A stretch of DNA of 64,000 nt from Tessaracoccus palaemonis (GTDB lineage: Bacteria; Actinomycetota; Actinomycetes; Propionibacteriales; Propionibacteriaceae), in the NCBI RefSeq assembly GCF_019316905.1, contig NZ_CP079216.1, positions 2,976,001-3,040,000 of the forward strand, in the 5' to 3' direction. How positions within the stretch are numbered: position 1 is the stretch's first letter; each line of letters opens with the position of its first letter. Under the pieces are notes generated by a model. It was given only the letters and a program-made list of their open reading frames with translations, had not been told where the DNA came from and made no database searches. Positions 25,506 to 33,858 of the stretch are shown piece after piece. The position numbers and the translations under genes were made by a program.

Positions 25506-28004
25506 ATGGCAACAGCGACAGGATCGTGGGCCGGTTCCGGCAACCGCCGCATGAGGCTGATCGTCACCTACTCGCTGTCCTCCACGGACAGCAAGACGAC
25601 GGTCGACATCTCAAGCCTGAAGGTCGAGGCCGTCTATGGCTTCTCGGACTCCGACAACACGCTGACCCGGTCCGGATCGCTGTTCGATGGCGGCGAAGGC
25701 GCAGTCGACATCGATGTCTCGTCGGGCGGCACGCAGACCCTGTGGTCGGGGTCGAAGACGGTCGATCGGGGTTCGTCGGATCAGAAGCTGACGATGGCAT
25801 GGTCGCTGTCGGGCATCGACTACGTCGGTGCGACGGCCACGGTGTCGGCGACGGTCACCATCCCGGCCGTCCCCGCCCCCGACGCCCCCACGAGCGTCGG
25901 CATCGCCCGCGAGTCGATCTCATCAGTCAAGCTCACCTGGGGTGGCGGCGATGTCCACCACATCCAGGCACGACGCCGCGCAACCGCTGGCGACGCCACC
26001 TCCTCGTGGGGCTCCTGGGGCGACGTGTCGACCTCGACCCAGTCCTCCGGCGGTGTGTGGTCGTCGGCGTTCGACACCGGGTACGACTGGCAAATCAGGG
26101 TCCGGCGGCGCAACTCCGCGGGCGTGTACTCGTCGTGGACAACCAGCAGCAACTCTGCGCGACTCTACGACGCCCCCTCGGCGCCGACCTCGGCATCGGT
26201 GACCCGCACCAATGACGCCAGCCACAAGGTTGCCTTCGCGGGGGCGACAGCCACGTCTAAGCCCCTCCGCTGGGTCGACGTGCAGATCTACGGCGGTGTC
26301 TCGCAGGAGTGGCGCGACCAGGCGACGAGCCTGGCTGCCTCCACCAGGTCGTACACGTCGACGACGAACATCGCAGACAACACCGGCAGGTGGAGGATCC
26401 GCTTCAGGAACAGCGCAGGCAGCTCGGCGTGGGTCTACACATCGACCGCGTACGGCACGCCGAAGGCCACCAGCAAGCCAGCTGCGAAGCGCTCCGGCAC
26501 CTCGAACGTCATCGTCAGCTGGACCAATAACGCCCGCTTCGCCGTCGGCCTCGACGTCCGCGCCGCATCCTCCACCGATGGCGGCACCACCTGGAGCAGC
26601 TACGCGGCCATCACTGGGCACACCGGTCTGTCTGCGTCGACGACCAGCCGCACCATCACCGGACTCGACGCCAGCCGGCTGTGGAAGTTCGAGACCAGGG
26701 TCTACGTCACCAGCCCGTCGACCCTGTCCGTCTACAGCGGTGGCGGGAACGTCCTCCAGCTCCTGTCCGCGCCGTCCGCACCCACCCTCCTGACGCCCCT
26801 CTCAACGATTTCCGATCAGGACCGCACGCGGTTCAGTTGGCGCCACAATCCCATCGACGGCAGCGACCAGGAGGCCGCCGAGGTCCGCTACCGGGTCGAC
26901 GGCGCAGCGTGGACCACCCAGCAGACGGGCGTCTCGGACTACTTCGACACCCTCGAACCGCTCGCCGCGGGGGCGCTGGAGTGGCAGGCCCGCACCCGCG
27001 GATCGCACGCCGACTACTCCCCCTGGTCCGGGGTCGCGTCGCTGCTTGTCGCCTCGCCGCCGGCGGTCACAATCCTCGACCCCGTCGACGGGGCAACTCT
27101 CGCGTCCAACCGCCTCGTCCTCACCATCGGCTGGGACGACGCCCAGGACGCGGCGATGATCCGCCGCACCCGCCGCCTCCGAGACGAGGCGGGCGAGATC
27201 CTCGAGGAGGTCACCACCTCCGGCGCCACCGACACGATCACCTTCACGACCCGCCTGGCCGACGGCGGCAGCTACACCGCCGAGGTGGAGGCGACCTCAG
27301 GCACCGGCCTCACGTCCGGCGTCGCAAGCATCGCGCTGACCGTCGACTACATCGACCCCGTCGCGCCGATCCTCACAGCCGCCTGGGTCGAAGCATCCGG
27401 GCTCGCCGTCCTCGGCGTCGTGAACACCCCAGGCGACATGGGCGCCGACCCGCCGACGGCAGACACCGCCAGCAACAGGATCGAACGCTCCACCGACTCT
27501 GGCCTCACCTGGGCCACCGTGGTCGACGGCCTCGAACCCGACGGCGGCGCCACCGACACGATGGTCCCGCTGAACACGCGCGTCACCTACCGGGCGGTCG
27601 CGGTGTCGGCGATGGGCGCGGAGACCATCGGCGACAGCATCGACGTCACCACCACCTCCCACCTCCTCTGGATCGCAGGTCCAGGCGGTGACGTCGCAAT
27701 CGAGTGGAACCTCGGCCTGCAGGCCGACCACGGCCAGGAGGTCGTGCTCGAGCAGTACTACCGGCGGCCCAAGCCAACCTCCCACTACGGCGACGGCCGC
27801 CCCTTCTCCCTGCAGATCTCGGCCGTCCTCGCCGAAGGCCACCGCGACACCTTCATCCCCGACCACCTCCTCGGAGACGACGTCTTCTGCAGGGACCCTG
27901 AGGGCCACGCGTTCTGGGCAGCGGTCACCTCCGGGCCGTCGCTGAACTCGTCCACCACCCGGGAGGCAACCGTGTCCATGACCCTGGAGGCCGTCGATGC
28001 ATGA
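25506..28004 (+). CDS. distal tail protein with fibronectin III-like repeats
   Basis: The 832-residue protein has an N-terminal beta domain. Several Fn3-like modules follow from ~120 to 700 (APDAPTSVGIARESISSVKL, APTSASVTRTNDASHKV, and similar units), each rich in Ser/Thr/Gly. The C-terminal ~120 residues (HLLWIAGPGGDVAIEWNLGL) look like a separate tail-attachment domain. It probably belongs to the baseplate or tail tip and may touch host glycans. Start follows AGGAAGGAG. Confidence 0.68.
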   Translation: MATATGSWAGSGNRRMRLIVTYSLSSTDSKTTVDISSLKVEAVYGFSDSDNTLTRSGSLFDGGEGAVDIDVSSGGTQTLWSGSKTVDRGSSDQKLTMAWSLSGIDYVGATATVSATVTIPAVPAPDAPTSVGIARESISSVKLTWGGGDVHHIQARRRATAGDATSSWGSWGDVSTSTQSSGGVWSSAFDTGYDWQIRVRRRNSAGVYSSWTTSSNSARLYDAPSAPTSASVTRTNDASHKVAFAGATATSKPLRWVDVQIYGGVSQEWRDQATSLAASTRSYTSTTNIADNTGRWRIRFRNSAGSSAWVYTSTAYGTPKATSKPAAKRSGTSNVIVSWTNNARFAVGLDVRAASSTDGGTTWSSYAAITGHTGLSASTTSRTITGLDASRLWKFETRVYVTSPSTLSVYSGGGNVLQLLSAPSAPTLLTPLSTISDQDRTRFSWRHNPIDGSDQEAAEVRYRVDGAAWTTQQTGVSDYFDTLEPLAAGALEWQARTRGSHADYSPWSGVASLLVASPPAVTILDPVDGATLASNRLVLTIGWDDAQDAAMIRRTRRLRDEAGEILEEVTTSGATDTITFTTRLADGGSYTAEVEATSGTGLTSGVASIALTVDYIDPVAPILTAAWVEASGLAVLGVVNTPGDMGADPPTADTASNRIERSTDSGLTWATVVDGLEPDGGATDTMVPLNTRVTYRAVAVSAMGAETIGDSIDVTTTSHLLWIAGPGGDVAIEWNLGLQADHGQEVVLEQYYRRPKPTSHYGDGRPFSLQISAVLAEGHRDTFIPDHLLGDDVFCRDPEGHAFWAAVTSGPSLNSSTTREATVSMTLEAVDA

Positions 28005-29034
28005 CTCCTGGCGCGTCGACCTCCTCGACAGGCTCGACAACACGAAGTGTGAGCTCCCGCGCCTCGCATCGGGGCAGCTGTCCTGGAAGTCCGATCAGGC
28101 CGTGCCCGGCTCCGGGTCGATCACATGGACCCGCGACCCGGGCGTCGACATCGACTGGCTCAACGACCGGCTCCGCGTCACCCACATCGGCGACGACGGC
28201 GAGACCCCGATGGGAGTGTGGCTGCCGTCGATGCCCGGCTGGGACGTCGACGGGCCTGTGACCCGCGCACCGATCTCGCTGTCGGACAAGGTGGAGCTCC
28301 TGAACTGGCCCATCGGCGCGTGGCTGACGCTGCCGAAGGGGACGCTGGTCACGGCCAAGGTCGCGGAGATAGTCCGGGCCCGCGGCGGCGGCGCCACGCA
28401 GTCGACAGACTCGACTGAAGCCCTCACCAAGGCGATGACCTGGGAACCGACAGCGACCTGGCTCACTGTCGTCAACGATCTCCTGACAGCCATCACCTAC
28501 CTACCCTTGACGGCGGACATGGCGGGCCGGTTGGTCGTGGCGCCGTATGTGGCGCCGGACAAGCGGATCCCGGTGGCGACCTACGGTGGCGCGGACGACG
28601 AGCTGCGGCTCAAGCCCCAATGGTCGGATCGCTCGGAGTTGTTCGCGATGCCCACCGGGGTCCGGCTCTACGTCTCCCGCGGGGGCACCACGAAGGGGTT
28701 CATCGGCTCAGCGGACCTGCCGGACAGTCACCCGCTGAGTGCTGCGAATCGTGGCGGCATCCCACGACTGTTGACGGAGAGCAGCGACGCCACCACGCGG
28801 GCCAAGGCCGCGGCGGCTGCGCAGCGCCGTCTCGATGAGCTGATGCAGCTGACCCGCACCATCACGGTCAAGCACCCCGTCGACGCCGTCCAGGTCGGCG
28901 ACCTCATCACCCACGGGCCGCTCGGCATCAACGCCACGGTCGTCGACCGGAACGTGACTCTCGGCACGGGCGCCGTGGTCGAGGACTCCGTCCAGCACAC
29001 CAGCACGGGAGGCGAGCTGCCATGGCCGACCTGA
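27997..29034 (+). CDS. minor tail / baseplate hub-like protein
   Basis: Its ATG overlaps the upstream stop by eight bases. The 345-residue product is beta-rich at both ends, with WTRDPGVDIDWLNDRLRV near 45-62 and a C-terminal VKHPVDAVQVGDLITHGPL segment like tail hub (gp27/Tal) proteins. It is placed between the distal tail protein and a small tail protein. The assignment is from context and pattern. Confidence 0.6.
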   Translation: MHDSWRVDLLDRLDNTKCELPRLASGQLSWKSDQAVPGSGSITWTRDPGVDIDWLNDRLRVTHIGDDGETPMGVWLPSMPGWDVDGPVTRAPISLSDKVELLNWPIGAWLTLPKGTLVTAKVAEIVRARGGGATQSTDSTEALTKAMTWEPTATWLTVVNDLLTAITYLPLTADMAGRLVVAPYVAPDKRIPVATYGGADDELRLKPQWSDRSELFAMPTGVRLYVSRGGTTKGFIGSADLPDSHPLSAANRGGIPRLLTESSDATTRAKAAAAAQRRLDELMQLTRTITVKHPVDAVQVGDLITHGPLGINATVVDRNVTLGTGAVVEDSVQHTSTGGELPWPT

Positions 29035-29657
29035 CCAACGCGTTCCGCGAGCTCGCGCGGCTCTCCAAGAACGCGGCCCTGCGTAGTGAGGTGCCCACCA
29101 TGTGGTGGGGCGCGGTCGTGAGCGTCGGCACCGACACGGTGTCGGTGGTCCTCGAGCAGGATGACTCGGTTGTCGTCCGTGAGGTGACGGTCAACGCTGC
29201 CGGTCCGTGCCTGGTCGGTGACGAGGTGCTGCTGATGAAGCAGGGCGCGGACCTGACCATCGTGGTGAACCAGACTGCGCAGACAAGGGCCTTGACGGAC
29301 ACGGGCTGGGTCACCTCCGGCGTCGTGACGTCGCTGACCGGCGTCACCGTCACGTCGCAGTACTGGCGCCGCCTCGGCATGACCGTCTATCTCGACCTGG
29401 ACCTGCGGGCCACCGTCGCGACCACGGTCCCGGCCAGCGGCGACATCGGCAACACGATCTACCGCGTGCAGGTCGGCACCGCCTGGGCGCCGACCACGTC
29501 GGGCCCCGCGCAGGCACTACCCGGCGGACAGGCCGGCCGAGCCATCACCGGCTACATCGCATCCGGCGGGCTGATCTCCATCTCGGCCGTTGCAGGTACC
29601 ACCAACATCGCCGTGGGCGACACGCTCCGCCTCGGCGGCTCGTACCTCCTCGGCTAA
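29022..29657 (+). CDS. minor tail protein, OB-fold N-terminus
   Basis: The gene overlaps the upstream coding end. The 211-residue protein has an N-terminal OB-like barrel (MWWGAVVSVGTDTVSVVLEQ) followed by a beta-sandwich-like C-terminal half (YWRRLGMTVYLDLDLRATV). It could form the tail tip or a receptor-binding element. No known receptor-binding motif is seen. Confidence 0.55.
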   Translation: MADLTNAFRELARLSKNAALRSEVPTMWWGAVVSVGTDTVSVVLEQDDSVVVREVTVNAAGPCLVGDEVLLMKQGADLTIVVNQTAQTRALTDTGWVTSGVVTSLTGVTVTSQYWRRLGMTVYLDLDLRATVATTVPASGDIGNTIYRVQVGTAWAPTTSGPAQALPGGQAGRAITGYIASGGLISISAVAGTTNIAVGDTLRLGGSYLLG

Positions 29658-29670
29658 CCGTCCACCCTCC

Positions 29671-29697
29671 GAGCCGTCCGCACCCCGCGGGCGGCTC
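29671..29697 (+). terminator. hairpin after tail genes
   Basis: GAGCCGTCCGC pairs with GCGGGCGGCTC (one G-T pair) around a 5-nt loop in the 71-bp gap between tail and lysis genes. It lacks a U-run, so termination strength is uncertain. Confidence 0.4.
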
Positions 29698-29728
29698 TAC
29701 CCATTCCCCCACCACAGAGGAGACCACC

Positions 29729-29812
29729 GTGTCTGAGCCCACCGCCGACCCCGGCACCAATCCTTACCCCGACAACGAGGAGATCGCGCAGGACGAGGAG
29801 GCGACCGAATGA
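29729..29812 (+). CDS. 27-residue acidic peptide before endolysin
   Basis: A GTG start lies eight bases after AGAGGAGA, and the TGA overlaps the endolysin ATG (ATGA). The peptide is strongly acidic (DNEEIAQDEEATE at its end). It may serve mainly as a translational leader for endolysin. Coupling supports translation, but function is unknown. Confidence 0.45.
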   Translation: MSEPTADPGTNPYPDNEEIAQDEEATE

Positions 29813-30516
29813 GCAGCGCCGCGACCCGCACCGGCACCGCCGCCATCGCCTGGGCCAAGGCCCAGTCCACCAAGCCCAGCCGCAGCTGGCACAACCTCTG
29901 CCTCATGTTCGTCCGCAGCTGCCTCGGGGTCTCAGCCCACTACCTGACCGCCCGCCTCGCATGGCTCGGCGCCGAGCATCGCCACGAAACGACCAATGCC
30001 GCCTCGATCCCGGCCGGCGTGCCTGTCTTCTGGCGCACCGGCACCGTCAACTGGCACATCGCCATCTCCGCCGGCGACGGCTACTGCTGGTCCTCCGACA
30101 TCGGCGGCAAGGGCAAGGTCGGCAAGATCGGCATCGACGCACTCTCGCGCGCTTGGAACGCGGAGCTCCTCGGCTGGACCGAAGACCTCAACGGCGTCAG
30201 GGTCTACTCCGGCAAGCCGATCTACGCCACCAGCCTCACCCGGATCCTCGCCAACGCCCGCGATCAGCAGCGCCCCCGCCCCCGCAGCAACGACGTCATC
30301 CGCCTCCAGCGCATCCTCAGACGCCTCAACTACATGGCCTACGACAAGCACGAGCACGGCCGCTACGGCCGTGTCACCCGCGCGGCGGTCGCCAAGGCCC
30401 AGCGGGCGCAGGGCTACAAGGGATCGGCCGCTGACGGCTACCTGGGCACCGCCACCCTGGCCTGGCTCGAGGGCAAGGCCGCCGGCACCAGCCTGGCGTT
30501 CCGCGCGGTGCGCTGA
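29809..30516 (+). CDS. CHAP-type endolysin with peptidoglycan-binding domain
   Basis: The 235-residue enzyme has C31 in WHNLCLMF and H83 in VNWHIAIS, followed by GDGYCWSSDI, matching a CHAP/NlpC-like cysteine peptidase/amidase. The C-terminal ~75 residues (SNDVIRLQRILRRLNY ... TAWLEG-type end) form a PG_binding_1 module. No signal peptide is seen, so release would need a holin, and membrane proteins follow. It degrades host peptidoglycan at lysis. Confidence 0.85.
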   Translation: MSSAATRTGTAAIAWAKAQSTKPSRSWHNLCLMFVRSCLGVSAHYLTARLAWLGAEHRHETTNAASIPAGVPVFWRTGTVNWHIAISAGDGYCWSSDIGGKGKVGKIGIDALSRAWNAELLGWTEDLNGVRVYSGKPIYATSLTRILANARDQQRPRPRSNDVIRLQRILRRLNYMAYDKHEHGRYGRVTRAAVAKAQRAQGYKGSAADGYLGTATLAWLEGKAAGTSLAFRAVR

Positions 30517-30529
30517 CCCAGGAGGCCTC

Positions 30530-30982
30530 ATGCCCGGATGGCTCCCCTCCTGGGAGATCATCGGCCCGCTGCTGATCGCGGTCGCTGCCGTCATCACCGC
30601 TGTCGGGTCACTCACCAAGGTCCTCACCGAGGTCCGCGCCATGCGGCTCGAGCAGAACCAGATTCGTGAGCAGGTCCAGAACTCACACGGCACGAACCTG
30701 CGCGCCGACCTCGACGTCATCCGCGACGAGATGCGCGACGGTCTCGGTCAGGTCCGCAAAGACCTCGCCGAGGTCCGCGACAACTCCCACCGCCACGACA
30801 AGGAACTCTCCCGCCTGGCCGACGGGCAGCTCGCGACGACCCGCGCAGTCATGGACGGCCTGGACCGGCTCTCAGATGCCGACGCCGAGGACCGGAAACG
30901 TGCCGACGCCGAGCATCTGCGCCTCTGGCAGGCCCTTCGGGCACGGATGCACAACTACCCACCACAGGAGGAAGACTCATGA
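30530..30982 (+). CDS. membrane-anchored coiled-coil phage protein (DUF2746-like)
   Basis: The start follows AGGAGG. The 150-residue product has one N-terminal membrane helix (IIGPLLIAVAAVITAVGSL) and then a long charged coiled coil to the end. Proteins like this sit beside holins in mycobacteriophages and may tune lysis or form a spanin-like link. The family name is from memory. Confidence 0.6.
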   Translation: MPGWLPSWEIIGPLLIAVAAVITAVGSLTKVLTEVRAMRLEQNQIREQVQNSHGTNLRADLDVIRDEMRDGLGQVRKDLAEVRDNSHRHDKELSRLADGQLATTRAVMDGLDRLSDADAEDRKRADAEHLRLWQALRARMHNYPPQEEDS

Positions 30983-31245
30983 CCCCCACTCAGATCGCGG
31001 CCGCACGCGGCCGCCAGACCCTCGTCGACGGCCTCATCGCCGCCGTCCTCGTAACCGGCCTCGCGCCACTGATCGGCGCGGTCCAGTCCGCCACCGGATG
31101 GGCCGACCTCGCCGCGTCCTGGCAGACCTGGACGTGGAGCATCGCTCAGGCCTCCATCGTCGCCGGCGTCACGGCTGTCGTCTCATGGGCGCGCAGGCGC
31201 TTCGTCGAGCCCGCTGCGGATGGGGGCAGTGATGGCGACCAGTAA
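30979..31245 (+). CDS. putative holin (88 aa, two membrane helices)
   Basis: The ATG overlaps the preceding stop. Two hydrophobic segments lie at ~20-38 (LIAAVLVTGLAPLIGAV) and ~52-68 (SIAQASIVAGVTAVVSWA), and the C-terminus is charged. Size, two-helix topology and position just after endolysin support a holin that opens the membrane for lysis. Confidence 0.65.
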   Translation: MTPTQIAAARGRQTLVDGLIAAVLVTGLAPLIGAVQSATGWADLAASWQTWTWSIAQASIVAGVTAVVSWARRRFVEPAADGGSDGDQ

Positions 31246-31504
31246 CACGCTCCGCGCAGCAGCCAGTGATGTGGATCTTGCGGCGCGGGTCAACGCTCTC
31301 GCCGCTGCGGCGGGCAAAGGCCCCGTCACCTCCGCCCAGATGGGCCAGCTCGTCGCGCTCGCCGGGATCGCCGACGCCTACGAGTCCGCCACCCTCACCC
31401 GTGACGCGTATCTTGCTGCGACCCCGAGAGTTGTCGGCTCCGACCTGTCCGCAGTCACGGACGCCAAGCTCCGCGAAGCGCTGACCTCGCTCGAGATCCT
31501 CTGA
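31232..31504 (+). CDS. small helical protein at end of late operon (90 aa)
   Basis: Overlaps the holin-like gene. ATG at 31232 follows GGGGGC; an in-frame ATG at 31220 is possible. The product is Ala-rich and helical with no membrane segment or motif. Its function in lysis or tail is unknown. A strong terminator follows. Confidence 0.5.
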   Translation: MATSNTLRAAASDVDLAARVNALAAAAGKGPVTSAQMGQLVALAGIADAYESATLTRDAYLAATPRVVGSDLSAVTDAKLREALTSLEIL

Positions 31505-31519
31505 CCTGCTGACGCAGAG

Positions 31520-31551
31520 AACCGCCCCCGCTCTTCGGAGTGGGGGCGGTT
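31520..31551 (+). terminator. bidirectional terminator with UUCG tetraloop
   Basis: A 14-bp stem (AACCGCCCCCGCTC paired with its near-complement, one G-T) closes a TTCG loop in the very stable c(UUCG)g form and is followed by TCTTT. An outer GACGC/GCGTC pair surrounds it. It lies between the late operon and the opposing RelA/SpoT operon and likely ends both. Confidence 0.88.
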
Positions 31552-31565
31552 TCTTTGCGTCAAGA

Positions 31566-31847
31566 TCAGTCAGTCGCTGCAGCCGCAGCCAGGATCCTGT
31601 TCAGCGTATCTTCGAGAGCCGCGGAGGGGGCCGTGAAGTAGTTCGCGTGCGTGATTCGGATCGTGTCCAGCGAGTCTGAACCGACGAGAACGATGTCCAT
31701 CCAAGCCGAGTCGCGGAACTTGCGCTCCACCTGCTGGTATGACTCGACGGCGGCCGCGGCGTCCGTGCCGAACTCCAACGTCTCAACGAGATGCCCCGCG
31801 TGGTGGTCGTAGATCAGCAGGAAGTGCTTGACCTCATCATTGCTCAC
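31566..31847 (-). CDS. small partner of RelA/SpoT-domain protein, putative antitoxin (93 aa)
   Basis: The start overlaps the end of the synthetase gene by 11 bases, so both are translated from one message. The protein is a compact alpha/beta type: HFLLIYDHHAGHLVETLEFG, VERKFRDSAWMDIVLVGSDS, and IRITHANYF at 67-76. I recall similar small proteins in actinobacteria but not a proven role. Pairing with an alarmone synthetase suggests an antitoxin that binds the enzyme, as in toxSAS systems. It could instead be a regulator or accessory subunit. Confidence 0.6.
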   Translation of the reverse strand: MSNDEVKHFLLIYDHHAGHLVETLEFGTDAAAAVESYQQVERKFRDSAWMDIVLVGSDSLDTIRITHANYFTAPSAALEDTLNRILAAAAATD

Positions 31848-32565
31848 GTGTGTCCACCTCCTTATTAAGGGTGTAGTCGATCAACTGTAGATCGCGAAGG
31901 GCCTCGGTGACAAGCTGAGGAAGCTCTTCGCCGCTCTCGTGCTTCGACACCAGGTGCGAGATCCCCCGCATGGAACGCTGGAACGCGCCTTCGCCATCCT
32001 GCTTGTAGTTCACCCCTTGGATGCTTGACTGTTCCTCAACCAGTAGCGCCCAGCGGTGCATAGGTTGAGTTCGAATCTGTACCTCGATGGGCTTCGGGGT
32101 TCGTCCATACTCGGCCACGACGTGCAGAGCACGGTAACCGGAAGCTCGGGGGGTGGTGATGTAGTCGATCTCCTCCAGTATTGGTCGGCGCCGCCGGAGC
32201 CACTTCGCCACGTTGTAGACGTCGTCCAGGGAGCTCACGACGACACGGCAGCCTCCGATGTCGCGCATCCTGTCCACGGAGCATGTGGTTTCACGCTCGG
32301 TGACCTTCTCAAGAATCGTGCTCATGCGCTTCAGCCGTTGCGTCACCTGGGCGTCGATCTCGAGGCTGCGCACCGCCCAACGGAGGGAGTTGTTGGCGCT
32401 GACGAGAGGCTGGCTGAAGCTTGCTCGCCATCGCGTGATGCAGTCAAGGACGTCTCCGAGCTCTTCGTCCGTAAGCGTCCGATCACCGCGGGCGTGCTTG
32501 CGTAGGCGGCTGCCGGCCTTCTTAACCTGGTTGGCGCTTGGCTGCGGTGCGACGACTAAGGCCAT
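31837..32565 (-). CDS. RelA/SpoT-domain nucleotide pyrophosphokinase, putative toxSAS
   Basis: The 242-residue protein holds a complete RelA/SpoT synthetase domain without hydrolase or TGS parts. Seen residues are K79, S82 and K87 in RLKRMSTILEK, D102 in RDIGGCR, Y144 in GYRALH, and E161 to T166 in EVQIRT with H170 after it. These correspond to ATP/GTP-binding and Mg sites of (p)ppGpp synthetases. Phage homologues such as Phrann gp29 act in exclusion, and toxSAS toxins inhibit growth by making alarmones or pyrophosphorylating tRNA. It is the outermost prophage gene, antisense to the late operon and next to the host junction. Confidence 0.82.
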   Translation of the reverse strand: MALVVAPQPSANQVKKAGSRLRKHARGDRTLTDEELGDVLDCITRWRASFSQPLVSANNSLRWAVRSLEIDAQVTQRLKRMSTILEKVTERETTCSVDRMRDIGGCRVVVSSLDDVYNVAKWLRRRRPILEEIDYITTPRASGYRALHVVAEYGRTPKPIEVQIRTQPMHRWALLVEEQSSIQGVNYKQDGEGAFQRSMRGISHLVSKHESGEELPQLVTEALRDLQLIDYTLNKEVDTREQ

Positions 32566-32571
32566 GGACGT

Positions 32572-32577
32572 ACGCTA
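32572..32577 (-). promoter_or_regulatory. candidate -10 element for leaderless RelA/SpoT gene
   Basis: On the minus strand TAGCGT lies six bases before the ATG and no ribosome site is visible. This is the spacing of a leaderless actinobacterial transcript, which would let the module be expressed in the lysogen independently of phage genes. No -35 is clear. Confidence 0.35.
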
Positions 32578-32581
32578 GCGG

Positions 32582-33007
32582 GTGGATGAAGCCGACGCGC
32601 AGACTCGGCTGGTGCAGGCAGCTGTCCATGGGTATAACCACCATGTACAGGTGGGAGCTGGGACCCTGTCCACGACCCACTCGCACTCGGCCTCCTCCAC
32701 CATCGACCGGCTCGCCTCCCGCGTGGCCCAGGGCCGGGTGCTCAGCATCGACGACGCCATGCGCCAGATCGCCCACCACATCGACTTCATCGTCCACGTC
32801 ACCCTGCGCGACGAGGCCTGGCGGGGAGGCGTGAGGTCACGGTTCGTCTCCGAGGTGCGCCAGCTCACCGGGGCAATCGAGTCAGGCAGACCGTCGACGC
32901 ACCTCGTCTACCGGAAGGCCACCGAGACGTCCTCCGAGGTGTTCGCACCCGAGGCGGCGATGTCCGCCGAGCTCGCGCCGTTCATGAGGGCCGGATCATG
33001 GGGGTGA
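32582..33007 (+). pseudogene. 3' remnant of tadA/cpaF pilus ATPase, cut by prophage
   Basis: Only the C-terminal ~115 residues of a TadA/CpaF-family secretion ATPase remain, from GTLSTTHSHSASSTIDRLAS through IDFIVHVTL and the final strand-rich tail. The Walker A and B and N-terminal domains are missing. The in-frame start at 32582 adds unrelated residues that belong to phage or junction DNA. The stop overlaps the TadB start, as expected in a tad operon. The rest of the gene should lie beyond the left end of the prophage. Confidence 0.8.
32600..32690. other. inferred right prophage attachment region (attR)
   Basis: Similarity to TadA/CpaF begins at about 32663 (GTLSTTHSHSASS) while the RelA/SpoT gene ends its start region at 32565. 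The junction between phage and host DNA must fall in this interval. The segment CCATGGGTATAACCACCATG just before the homology has partial dyad symmetry and could be part of the integration core. The exact core cannot be fixed without the left end. Confidence 0.5.
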
Positions 33008-33858
33008 GCGTCGCGGCGGCGGCGGGCGCCGCGCTCTGCCTCGGGATCGTGCTGATCATCGCGGGGCTGCGCCGCCGCGAGCGCGAGTTGTCCACACGTC
33101 CATCCACAGGCCTGTGGGTAACCGGGCTGGAACGGTGGAGAACCATGTCCCGCGGCCGCCGGGCCTGGATTGTGGTGGCGTTGGCGCTCGGGCCGCTGGC
33201 CGCCGCGGTGAGCGGCTGGCCGCTGGCCGCGGTGCTGCTGCCCGCCGTCCTGATCGTCGTGCCCGGCCTCCTCACGCAGCCCGCCCAGCCGGAGATCGAC
33301 GTCCTGGCGGGGCTCGACCGTTGGGTCCGGCTCGTCAGCACCTCACTCACGTCGGGCAAGTCCGTGCGCGACGCGATCGTCGCGACCCGCGCCCAGGCCC
33401 CGGACGTCCTGAAGGAACCCGTCGCCCGGCTCGTCGCACGCCTCGACCAGCGGTGGACCATGCGCGATGCGCTGTTCGCGATGGCCGACGAGCTGAACCT
33501 GGCCGACGCCGACGCGGTCCTGGCGGCCCTCTCGGTGGCCGCTGCCAGGGGCGGGGGCGGCGCGCGGGTGACCCTCGGGGCGCTGACGGACTCGTTGCAG
33601 GACCGCCTGCGGGCGCTGCGGGAGGTCGCTGCCGAGCGTGCCAAGCCCCGCGCCGTCGTCCGCCAGGTCACGGTCATCACCCTCGTCGTGCTCGCGATGG
33701 CGGTGCTCATGAGCCCACAGTTCTTCGCCCCGTACACGACGCCCATGGGCAGCCTCCTCGCGGCGGCGCTCGCCGCCACCTACCTCTGCTGCCTGGTCAT
33801 GCTCCGCCGCAAGACGGTGCCGCCCCCGGCCCCGCGGTTCCTGAGGAGCCAGCCATGA
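32998..33858 (+). CDS. tadB: Tad pilus inner-membrane protein TadB
   Basis: The 286-residue protein has N-terminal helices (residues 5-24 and ~57-90), a cytoplasmic T2SSF domain (LAGLDRWVRLVSTSLTSGKS ... RVTLGALTDSL) and C-terminal helices (~220-275). TadB forms the platform for pilus assembly with TadC. The ATG overlaps the end of the ATPase remnant by ten bases. Insertion of the prophage separates it from the upstream promoter. Confidence 0.82.
   Translation: MGVSVAAAAGAALCLGIVLIIAGLRRRERELSTRPSTGLWVTGLERWRTMSRGRRAWIVVALALGPLAAAVSGWPLAAVLLPAVLIVVPGLLTQPAQPEIDVLAGLDRWVRLVSTSLTSGKSVRDAIVATRAQAPDVLKEPVARLVARLDQRWTMRDALFAMADELNLADADAVLAALSVAAARGGGGARVTLGALTDSLQDRLRALREVAAERAKPRAVVRQVTVITLVVLAMAVLMSPQFFAPYTTPMGSLLAAALAATYLCCLVMLRRKTVPPPAPRFLRSQP

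Noticed and set aside
20819-25567. Very long minus-strand open frame opposite the tape measure gene
   Set aside because: High GC and C-ending codons on the plus strand remove stops on the opposite strand. Its composition is a mirror of the tape measure repeats, with no start signal or family pattern.
32582-32660. Functional short TadA-like protein starting at 32582
   Set aside because: The first ~25 residues do not resemble TadA/CpaF and the ATPase core is missing, so it is treated as a phage-truncated remnant.
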